A DNA stretch of 64,000 nt from Bacteroidales bacterium (lineage in GTDB: Bacteria; Bacteroidota; Bacteroidia; Bacteroidales; Paludibacteraceae). Position numbers and translations under genes: made by a program. Positions 38,213 through 46,192 of the stretch are shown here, one piece after another (position 1 is the stretch's first letter; every line of letters starts with the position of its first letter). Location: positions 1-64,000 of the forward strand of contig SUXD01000011.1 in assembly GCA_015061145.1 (NCBI GenBank), written 5' to 3'. The notes under the pieces were generated by a model, which had not been told where the DNA came from, did not search any database, and saw only the letters and a list, made by a program, of their open reading frames with translations.

Positions 38213-38866
38213 TTACAAACTATTCCCGTACTTATCTAACCAAGCTTGTGCTTGCTTGTAGTCAGGGCAATGAGAATTAAGCAAAGTTGTGAACTTTGCA
38301 GTATGCTTCATTATCAGCGTATGACAAAGCTCATGAATAATAACGTAATCTATTACAAAATCGGGAGCTTTAATTAATCGCCAATTGATGGAAATGTTTT
38401 TTTCGGAGGAACAGTTGCCCCATTTTCTTTTCTGACTGCGGATGTATAGTTTGTTGTAAGACAGAAGCAATGCCGCTGAAAGCTTTTCAGCTCTTTCTAA
38501 AACATACTTCCTTGCAACCGATTTCAGCCATTTTTCCTGCACAACAGCATCCAACAGGTTGCGTTTGGCCTGAATGGTTCTGCTTTCATGATTTATAAGT
38601 ACCTTGTTCTGGTATTTTGACGAATAGAAATATGCATAGCGGTTACCAAACAGAAGCATCTCATTTCGGCGCAGTTGAATTTTAGTTTTCTGTTCGAAGA
38701 ATTGCCGTTTTGAAGCTATCCATTGTGACTTTTTTTCAAGAAGCTTTTCAACATCTTCATCCGTGAATGCTAGCGGAACAAACAATTGAACCGAACCGTC
38801 TTCGCAAACACGAAGGCGGGCATTCTTCACATCTCGGCGTGTTACAGAACAATTCTCAGGCAACAT
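38213..38866 (-). CDS. YgjP-like zinc metallopeptidase (DUF45) in the RM operon
   Basis: 217 residues. The zinc motif HELCHTLIMKHTAKF (H-E-x-x-H with a third ligand in the following helix) near residue 170 and the preceding WGNCSSEKNISINWRLIKAP and FVIDYVIIHEL are typical of the YgjP/DUF45 (M48-like, WLM-related) family. The start is one base after the hsdR stop, so it belongs to the restriction operon. YgjP genes are often found next to type I hsdR genes in other genomes; the substrate is unknown. Confidence 0.87.
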   Translation of the reverse strand: MLPENCSVTRRDVKNARLRVCEDGSVQLFVPLAFTDEDVEKLLEKKSQWIASKRQFFEQKTKIQLRRNEMLLFGNRYAYFYSSKYQNKVLINHESRTIQAKRNLLDAVVQEKWLKSVARKYVLERAEKLSAALLLSYNKLYIRSQKRKWGNCSSEKNISINWRLIKAPDFVIDYVIIHELCHTLIMKHTAKFTTLLNSHCPDYKQAQAWLDKYGNSL

Positions 38867-38867
38867 A

Positions 38868-41800
38868 TCAATTCAAACTAAAGTTTCTGACAATGGAATC
38901 CATAATGCTAGCCTGCAATACATCTTTTCCGTATATATCTAAAGCATCATATTTTTCATTGGCCGCCAGCAGTGCCACTTCTCCTAGCAAACGGTTGTAC
39001 TCTTGTGTTACTTCTTGCCAGCCAATATAAATCCTTGATTGAATTTTTGTGGCTAGTTCGTTGGCAAAATCACGCACAAGTTGCTCATCGAAATTTTGAA
39101 GTTCATTCTTCAAAATCTGATAAATCTCAAATGTACCTTTGTCGTCGAAGCCCATCTTTTTAGGTATTTCAACGGCTTCGTCCACTTCAGTGTAAAGTTC
39201 AGAGAGTTTCTTCAACAATCCCTCAATCTCAATAGCATTGGCGTTTTTCATACGGATAAGCGCATCCAACCGCTCTTGAAATTCGATGTAAATGGCACTG
39301 TTGTTCTGATTGGTGCGAATCATTGTCTCAATGTCGCGGATGATTTTCTCGGCCTTGTCGGAAGGCGACAAACGAGTTTCCTGCAACTTGGTAAGATAAT
39401 CAGCATCAATGGCTATCTCAGGCAGGTGTCCACGAAAATCGAGCAATGTGGCACTCTCTTCCAGCAGTTTGCGTGTTTGCGCCGCATAAAACTCTGCATT
39501 GAAATCAACACGACGGAACTCCTCCATATACAACTCGTAGATGGTAACAAGCCAAAGATATTTGGTGCGGAACGGACGCAAACCAGGATTCGGACAAATG
39601 GCTTCCCATAACTGAACAACCCGATGGAAACTGTTTTCAAATTGGCCGTGGTCAATTTCGCTTAGTTTACGGATTATGGCCATCTGACACTCGTAACTGT
39701 CCTCCAAAGTGATTTCCGAAAAATGTGCAAATGCTTTGTCGAGTTCTTTCGGGAACACTTCGAGCAAGGCATCTACATCTTCAAACTCGCCAATATCCTC
39801 GGGGGCGTAGTTCAAAGCATCCTTATAGTTTTGAAACACACCTACATAATCAACTATACGACCAAATTCTTTCGACAGCCTGCTCTCGCCTTCACCATAA
39901 TCGTAAGGGCGGTTGGTACGGGCAACTGCCTGCAACAGGTTATGGTCGCGCAACGGACTGTCAAGATACATGGTCTGTTCTATCGGTGCGTCGAAGCCGG
40001 TGAGCAGCATATTGCAGACAATAAAGATTTTTAGATTGTTGCCTTTGGCGATTTCATCCTCGGTAATGCGCTTCTTGAAGTTGGCAATCAGGCCTCTGCG
40101 CTTTTGGTCGTCGATGTAGAAAGGCGAGAACATGTTGTATCGCTCGCTGTTGTCGTATTGACCTGTGGAAAAGATAATGCAGATTTCCGACTTATCAAAA
40201 TATTTGAGCAGTTCGTTGTAGTACAATACACAAGCCTCCTTGTCGATAGCTACAACCTGAGCCTTGAATCCTTGCGGTTCAAGTCGCTCGCGGAAATCGT
40301 TGGCGATGTCGGCTGCCAAGGTTTTGATGCGCTCGGACTTTTTCATCAGTGTTTTCCATGGCTGTACGCGCTGTTCCACCAAGCGTTTCTGGTCGTCGTT
40401 CAATTCGGCTGTTATTTCATCATATCCCTGCTTCAGACTATCCTTGTCGAGAAACCATTGCGACGGGCCTAAAGTGTATCGGATTGGCTTTGTGGCGCCA
40501 TCGTTGATGGCATCGATAACGCTGTATTTATCGAGATAATACTCGTATTTGCCGTTTTCGCCCTTAACGCCAAACTCCTGGTGAGTTTTGGGAATTGGCG
40601 TGCCCGTAAAGGCGAACCGCTTGGCATTTGGCAAAACTGCCCGAAGTTCCATCTGATAATCACCATACTCGGTGCGGTGAGCCTCGTCGATGAGTACAAC
40701 GACATTGTCGCGTTCATCCTTTATCTCGCCAAGTTCCCTGAATTTCTGTACTGTAGTTATGAAAACTCCTGCGGGCTTGTTCTTGAGAATCGATTTCAGG
40801 TCGCCTACGCTATATACCACACGGGCATTTGGAAATACACAGTTGAAGAAGGTTCCATCCATCTGATCCTTCAGTTCTTTGCGGTCCACAACGATGAATA
40901 TTGTGGGGTCATTCAGCGAATCGGTCTTACGCAACTTATAGGCCGTGTAGAGCATTGTGAGCGATTTGCCCGAGCCCTGTGTATGCCAAATAACACCTTG
41001 CGCTTTCTCCGACTGCACCACACGGTTCACAATCTTGTTGGCGGCTCGCAACTGCTGATAACGCGCAACTTTCTTGATAATATTGCCATTGTCGCGCTCA
41101 AAGACAATGAAGTGCTGCAAAATATCGAGCACGCGCTCGGGCTGCAGCAAGCCTATGATGCCGAACTTCATCTGTTCGAGCAACTGACCGTTGGGCAATC
41201 GCTCCACATCAAAGTGCGTCAGACCATCGGTCTCATCCTGATAAACGCGGCAAAGTTCGTTTTCGGGATGCAGAAGCGGATTGTCGTATTTGTCGGCAAT
41301 TACCGAATCCTTCCATTCGTTGAAATATGATGCCGATGCGCCTGGAATGCCGTATTTGCTCAGTCGTCCGTTGCATGCTACGCCAAACAGGTGGCACATA
41401 AACAATTTTTCGCTGCGGCGGTCGTAGGTTTGGAATTGTCGTACACCTTCGAGCCAGTTGGTGCCGCGCCGAGCGCATTGCTTGGCTTCGATTGGCACCA
41501 GCGGAATACCGTTTACCAGCAGGCAGATGTCAGCGCGAACCTGCTGCACTGCGTATTGGTTGGTGACGATAAGGCTGTTTTTCCAGATGTCGTCGAAGTT
41601 GATGAAGCGGACGGTTACATCCTCGCGGTTGATAGTGACGGTAACGCCATCGACAAGCTGGTTTAGGAACTTCTCGTTGCCCTCAATGGGGATGGGGTTG
41701 CGCAGGTTGTTGAGCAGTGTATCCACCGCAGTTTTTGCCGATTGTTGGCTGATGCCATTCAATTCCATCACCTGCTCTACCAAAATAGGCTCGATTACAG

Positions 41801-41921
41801 CATTCGATAGCAGACGGTTGTATGGTTTCAAATCCTCCGCCGAGCGGTATTTCCAACCCAATTGGGTGAGCCATTCGGTGACTTTGGATTCTACAGATTT
41901 AGATTCGGACAGTTTGCTCAT
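38868..41921 (-). CDS. hsdR: Type I restriction endonuclease, R subunit
   Basis: 1017 residues from ATG 41921; a TTG two codons up overlaps the fic stop. HsdR carries DNA translocation and cleavage for the M2S1R2 complex. The N-terminal nuclease has RADICLLVNGIPLVPIEAK (about 130-150, the D...E-x-K active site). Motor: Walker A HTQGSGKSLTM, motif II VVLIDEAHRTEYGD, motif III FTGTPIPKT, and a late helicase motif near LLQAVARTNRPY. A C-terminal helical domain contacts HsdM. All key residues look intact. Confidence 0.96.
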   Translation of the reverse strand: MSKLSESKSVESKVTEWLTQLGWKYRSAEDLKPYNRLLSNAVIEPILVEQVMELNGISQQSAKTAVDTLLNNLRNPIPIEGNEKFLNQLVDGVTVTINREDVTVRFINFDDIWKNSLIVTNQYAVQQVRADICLLVNGIPLVPIEAKQCARRGTNWLEGVRQFQTYDRRSEKLFMCHLFGVACNGRLSKYGIPGASASYFNEWKDSVIADKYDNPLLHPENELCRVYQDETDGLTHFDVERLPNGQLLEQMKFGIIGLLQPERVLDILQHFIVFERDNGNIIKKVARYQQLRAANKIVNRVVQSEKAQGVIWHTQGSGKSLTMLYTAYKLRKTDSLNDPTIFIVVDRKELKDQMDGTFFNCVFPNARVVYSVGDLKSILKNKPAGVFITTVQKFRELGEIKDERDNVVVLIDEAHRTEYGDYQMELRAVLPNAKRFAFTGTPIPKTHQEFGVKGENGKYEYYLDKYSVIDAINDGATKPIRYTLGPSQWFLDKDSLKQGYDEITAELNDDQKRLVEQRVQPWKTLMKKSERIKTLAADIANDFRERLEPQGFKAQVVAIDKEACVLYYNELLKYFDKSEICIIFSTGQYDNSERYNMFSPFYIDDQKRRGLIANFKKRITEDEIAKGNNLKIFIVCNMLLTGFDAPIEQTMYLDSPLRDHNLLQAVARTNRPYDYGEGESRLSKEFGRIVDYVGVFQNYKDALNYAPEDIGEFEDVDALLEVFPKELDKAFAHFSEITLEDSYECQMAIIRKLSEIDHGQFENSFHRVVQLWEAICPNPGLRPFRTKYLWLVTIYELYMEEFRRVDFNAEFYAAQTRKLLEESATLLDFRGHLPEIAIDADYLTKLQETRLSPSDKAEKIIRDIETMIRTNQNNSAIYIEFQERLDALIRMKNANAIEIEGLLKKLSELYTEVDEAVEIPKKMGFDDKGTFEIYQILKNELQNFDEQLVRDFANELATKIQSRIYIGWQEVTQEYNRLLGEVALLAANEKYDALDIYGKDVLQASIMDSIVRNFSLN

Positions 41922-41923
41922 AA

Positions 41924-42784
41924 TCAATTCTCCTCGTAATAATATGAATAATCAATGCCTTTCATGAATAATTCACGGTCATCAATCTTGTCGGTGAGGG
42001 CTCCGATTAACAACTGACGGATGAAAGTGCTGTCGGCGGCGCTTAGTTCCATAGCCCGGAGATAGTCGTTCTTGTTGATTTTGCTCCAATCAATGCATCT
42101 TTTCAGCCGTTTTTTCAGTATCATGTCGAGCCAAATGCGGGTGCTGCGACCGTTGCCTTCCATAAAGGGATGCGCCACGTTCATTTCCACGTATTTGTCC
42201 ACGATTTCGTCTAAGGTGGTTTCGGGCATATTGTCGATGGTTTGCAGGGCTTGGGGCAGGTATTGGGCAACGCAGAATGTGAATCCGCCTTTTGAAATGG
42301 TCTTGGTACGGATCTGACCCGCAAAATCGTACAAACCGCCAAACAGGTAGGCGTGGATTTGTTGCAGGCCTTTGGTGGAGCCCACGTCGCTATCCTCCAC
42401 TAGATGGCTTTCCCACAGTTCGTATGCTTTTTTGCGGCTCTGCCCGTCGATGGTGTTGTCGCTGTAGGTAAACCAGTCGAGGAAATCGGCAGTCTTTTTG
42501 CTGGGGATAAGTTTCACCAATTCAGTTATATCGTCTTGAGAGAAGCAATCGGTAGCGTATTTTTTACCATCGGCAGCGGTCATTTTGAGTTGGCTACATT
42601 TTGTAGTCAACTCGTTTCCGGCCTTTTTCAGTCGGGTTTTGAGCACGCTCCAATATTTTCTCGGATTGGGGCTTTCAGTGATGGCGGCAACAATATCAAC
42701 AGCCGAGAACCACCATTTGTTTTGGCTCTCGTCCCAAATAGCCCGCACCTCGCGGTCGTTATAGAAGCGGATGGAAGTTTTCAT
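41924..42784 (-). CDS. BRO-N/Fic protein (AMPylase-type) in the RM operon
   Basis: 286 residues. An N-terminal BRO-N-like module (about 1-105: IRFYNDREVRAIWDESQNKWWFSAVDIVAAI) resembles DinD and phage antirepressors. A Fic domain follows (about 135-260) with the full motif HPFMEGNGRSTR, so NMP transfer looks possible. The C-terminus reads GIDYSYYYEEN, whose S-Y-Y-Y-E core resembles the C-terminal inhibitory helix of self-restrained Fic enzymes, with E in place of G/N. The start overlaps the preceding stop (ATGA) and the stop lies 2 bp before hsdR. Likely target unknown; a host GTPase or topoisomerase is only a guess. Confidence 0.85.
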   Translation of the reverse strand: MKTSIRFYNDREVRAIWDESQNKWWFSAVDIVAAITESPNPRKYWSVLKTRLKKAGNELTTKCSQLKMTAADGKKYATDCFSQDDITELVKLIPSKKTADFLDWFTYSDNTIDGQSRKKAYELWESHLVEDSDVGSTKGLQQIHAYLFGGLYDFAGQIRTKTISKGGFTFCVAQYLPQALQTIDNMPETTLDEIVDKYVEMNVAHPFMEGNGRSTRIWLDMILKKRLKRCIDWSKINKNDYLRAMELSAADSTFIRQLLIGALTDKIDDRELFMKGIDYSYYYEEN

Positions 42785-44847
42785 TTCAATTCTTGCAAAT
42801 TATCTGGTATCGTCAACTGTTCCTTGAATTCTTTTATCTTGGATATGTCATATTTGCCACAAATATTAACTATCAAAGGGATCTCTATTGCAGCGCTAAT
42901 AATAGTTCCTATAATGGTAACGATAGGATTTTCTGTTAACATTTTAAAGAATTCATTAGTTTCAGGTTTTAGAATTTGAAGCCAAACAGTTACTGTGAGT
43001 AAAAAGAATAGCAATACCCCGACCCCGATGAGCCACCACCAAGTTCTCCAACGCCATTTTCTCAACTGATTATTGACAAATACTTCTCTCTTTTCTCTTC
43101 GGTGCTTGTTGATCTCGTTTTTATATTCCGCATTTTCTGATTTTAATTTCCCTTTGAGTTCTTCTTGTTTTTTGTGATTTTTATTTGCTTTTGCGAGAGC
43201 TTTCTTTTTTTCAAGAGACTCTTCTGTAAGACGTGTGATATGACTTTCTTTGACTTGACTCTCCGACTCCAACTCCTTTAATCTTTTATCAAACTTTGTT
43301 TCTGCAAAATCTTTTGCTTTTTCTTGCAATTTTTCATTAGCAAGCCCTTGCAATTCATTATTAAAATCTTCTTTGATAAAAGATTTTATTAAAAATGTTT
43401 GCTGTTTGATGTCAGATGTGATTTCACTTATCCCCTCTATAGCATATAACAATTGTTCTTCTGATAAAGTTGGGTGACTAACTTTCATATTTAGAAAACA
43501 CACAAAACTTTTGTAATCATCATCGGTCCTTTCCATATATCTTAATACCATGCTTAACCATTGACTTGGTAGCATAACTATTGGTATTTCGTTTGTGTTT
43601 CTGTTATAGTCCCAATGACGTAGATGTTGGTCTGACGAAACAAAAAAATATTTTACTTGGTAAATATCATCGTTTTGTCCATTCCTTTTATACTCCATCC
43701 AAATAATATTTCTTGCATCAACTGAAGCAGCTGTATAAGATTTGTCTTCACAATATTTAATAATCTGAGATTCATAATCAGAGATTAATTCTTTTATGTC
43801 GTCCTCCTTATATGGTCTGACTGAATCTTTTTGAATATGAAATCTTTTTTGTAATTCTTCATATTTTGCTAGCAAATGGGTCTTGAAAGAACTAACACTC
43901 CCATCAGTTCTGTTGACACGCCATTTAAAATATAACTTATAAAAGCCGTCTATATCCACAGTCTCCAAATAGACCTCTGGCTTTACTCGTGCTGCAGGAG
44001 TTGTCGCCCTGTTTAATTTTGTTATGTAATAGTCAATAGTTTCCTTGATTTCAATATCTGTTTCTTTTGTAATAAATAAATCTTGGCGAACGCTGTGAAA
44101 CTTAGATAAAAATTGTTCCGTACGTAATTTTCTGTCCTCTCCATTGACACCGAGGGCTCTAAAGATAATGTTTGAATCAATATAGAGGTTCTTGTTTCTA
44201 AGATTATTAATTTCAAATAGTGCATCTTTTTTATTTGTCAACATACAATATTCTAAAGCAAAACTAGCCAAATTAAATATTGCTTCATTTTTCCCTTTAT
44301 CATCCCAATCAAGAAATTCGTTTATGATGACTTTATCCTCATCTCCAAATGTAGAATCATCAATTTGTAAAATGCTTTTTTCTTTTAGCAACAATTTAAA
44401 ACCCTCTAAATTTGTTGTAAACACACTATATAAAAATCGATAAAAAACATCTATTTTAGATTTGTCGAGATTATGATTCTTCACAAATGTAACAATATAA
44501 TCATTAAGATTTTTATTATTAACTTGTTCTTGTTCAATTAATTTCCTCCGTTTATTCTTTAAAGATACTTTTATTCCACCATCATCATAATAATCAAAGT
44601 TTTCAGTAAATTTTTGGTCTTTTATTACTGCTAATATCTCTTCATGGCTTAAGGTAATTGCGTAATTTTTGGTGATGGATTCTATTAACAAAGATATTGC
44701 TATAGCTTTATCTGAACTATTATTATATAGAGCGTCCTCAATTATTTTTCTAATTATTTGTTTTGTGGAAATAGTACTCGAATTATTCCTTGCATATAAT
44801 ATTGCGGACATTCTAAACAGTCCTTGTGTGATTTCATTTTTCATCAT
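42781..44847 (-). CDS. PIN-like/coiled-coil/two-TM protein in the RM operon
   Basis: 688 residues with no family I can name securely. Seen: an N-terminal helical region (1-215), a stretch with PIN-like acidic residues (D224 in LYIDSNIIFRALG, E262/E266/E269, D377 in SVDARNIIW, D406 in VSSDQHL), a helical region to 500, a Lys/Glu-rich coiled coil (about 500-590), two membrane segments (604-624, 641-663) and a short cytosolic tail. The PIN reading (metal-dependent RNase fold) is inference. The gene is far more AT-rich than its neighbours and looks acquired. It overlaps fic by 4 bp and follows hsdS by 19 bp. Confidence 0.75.
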   Translation of the reverse strand: MMKNEITQGLFRMSAILYARNNSSTISTKQIIRKIIEDALYNNSSDKAIAISLLIESITKNYAITLSHEEILAVIKDQKFTENFDYYDDGGIKVSLKNKRRKLIEQEQVNNKNLNDYIVTFVKNHNLDKSKIDVFYRFLYSVFTTNLEGFKLLLKEKSILQIDDSTFGDEDKVIINEFLDWDDKGKNEAIFNLASFALEYCMLTNKKDALFEINNLRNKNLYIDSNIIFRALGVNGEDRKLRTEQFLSKFHSVRQDLFITKETDIEIKETIDYYITKLNRATTPAARVKPEVYLETVDIDGFYKLYFKWRVNRTDGSVSSFKTHLLAKYEELQKRFHIQKDSVRPYKEDDIKELISDYESQIIKYCEDKSYTAASVDARNIIWMEYKRNGQNDDIYQVKYFFVSSDQHLRHWDYNRNTNEIPIVMLPSQWLSMVLRYMERTDDDYKSFVCFLNMKVSHPTLSEEQLLYAIEGISEITSDIKQQTFLIKSFIKEDFNNELQGLANEKLQEKAKDFAETKFDKRLKELESESQVKESHITRLTEESLEKKKALAKANKNHKKQEELKGKLKSENAEYKNEINKHRREKREVFVNNQLRKWRWRTWWWLIGVGVLLFFLLTVTVWLQILKPETNEFFKMLTENPIVTIIGTIISAAIEIPLIVNICGKYDISKIKEFKEQLTIPDNLQELK

Positions 44848-44866
44848 AAGTTTTTACTATGTATCT

Positions 44867-46168
44867 TTATTTTACCCTTACCCTCCCCGTCAGCAAATTC
44901 TGCATCAATGACTTCTTCAGCCTTTCAAGGACGGCGATTTTTTGCTGTTTTGATTTCTGTGATTTATTTATGTTGGCAAATTTGCCATATATCTCTTTTT
45001 GCTCCTTAGTATCTGATGGCAACAGGAACTTAAAAGAACAATATTCTCTTGAATTGATATTCGGTTTTGCGCCAACACGTTTCATCGCTATCTTAAATGC
45101 TTCAAAGAACTCCGATTTCGCAATCAAATCAAAATACTCTGGCAAAACCTTACTCTTGTCAAACGAAAATTTTATCAAATAACCCGCATAAACTGCAAGT
45201 CCCATTTCTTTTTTGTACAAAAGAGACTTTCCGACTGTATCACCTGTTCTTGCGAAAAGAAAATCGTCTTCTTCCAATAAGTATTTCGAATAGTTGTCGT
45301 CTGACATTCCTGCTTTTCCTTCTTCCAAGAGTTGCCCAAAATCATCAATATCTGTGATTCTTATAAAACGCGGCTTCGTTTCATCGTAGTCAATTGCTGA
45401 AGCATTGGCTCCATAATCACCAGAATTCAAGCAAATGTCTTTCAATCTTTTCACCTCCCATCCCTTCGGAACTCTCCCAAACTTCTCATCCACATAAAAC
45501 TCATCATCTTTGCGGAGGGTACCGTCGGGTTTCATGCGGCCGGTGAGGAGGTTCTGCATCAGGCTCTTTTTCAGTCGCTCGGCGGCGGATATGCTGGCTT
45601 GCACAGATGCTATCGCCTCGTCAACCTTCGAGAGCATGGCAGCTATGGCGGATTGCTCGGAAATAGATGGCTTGGGTAGTAACACCTTTATATATTGCTT
45701 CCAATCCAAATTCCTAATGCCCGTTGTCTGCGATTGCATTCCTGCCGTAATGCCCATTTCATACATCTGTTGCAGGCAATAATATACAAACTTGGCATTT
45801 ACATTATCATTCAAACTTATTCTTTGGATAAAATTGGCGAAAGCATAATCGGTTTCAGCTATCTCATCAGTTATAAGTCCAACTCGTCCAACGGGTTGTG
45901 TTTCGCTTCCTCCACTACGCTCTATCAAAATATCCGAAGCATACAACTTCTTTTCATCAAACTTCCGCTTTGACAAAGTACGATAAGCAATGTCCGACAA
46001 ATCCAATTTCCCGTCATTATTGAAATTAGTGCTTCGGATAACACCGATGGCATCTTTGTCAGGCTCACTACCCCAATCGCCAGCGTCGTTTTTTACAAGC
46101 ACAGATTTCAACTGAAATGTATCGAAATTGCTGCAAACAGTTCCTATTTTAGTCTGTTTCTCCATCAT
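44867..46168 (-). CDS. hsdS: Type I restriction specificity subunit
   Basis: 433 residues with two target recognition domains (TRD1 about 10-165, TRD2 about 230-390), each followed by a conserved helix: AERLKKSLMQNLLTGRMKPDG near 205 and LERLKKSLMQNLLTGRVRVK at the C-terminus. Each TRD reads one half of the bipartite target. The repeated helix sequences would let TRDs recombine. TRD2 DNA is markedly AT-rich against TRD1, which suggests that it was swapped in. The recognition sequence cannot be predicted. It lies 24 bp downstream of hsdM. Confidence 0.95.
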   Translation of the reverse strand: MMEKQTKIGTVCSNFDTFQLKSVLVKNDAGDWGSEPDKDAIGVIRSTNFNNDGKLDLSDIAYRTLSKRKFDEKKLYASDILIERSGGSETQPVGRVGLITDEIAETDYAFANFIQRISLNDNVNAKFVYYCLQQMYEMGITAGMQSQTTGIRNLDWKQYIKVLLPKPSISEQSAIAAMLSKVDEAIASVQASISAAERLKKSLMQNLLTGRMKPDGTLRKDDEFYVDEKFGRVPKGWEVKRLKDICLNSGDYGANASAIDYDETKPRFIRITDIDDFGQLLEEGKAGMSDDNYSKYLLEEDDFLFARTGDTVGKSLLYKKEMGLAVYAGYLIKFSFDKSKVLPEYFDLIAKSEFFEAFKIAMKRVGAKPNINSREYCSFKFLLPSDTKEQKEIYGKFANINKSQKSKQQKIAVLERLKKSLMQNLLTGRVRVK

Positions 46169-46192
46169 TGTTCATTGTCAATTGTGCATTGT

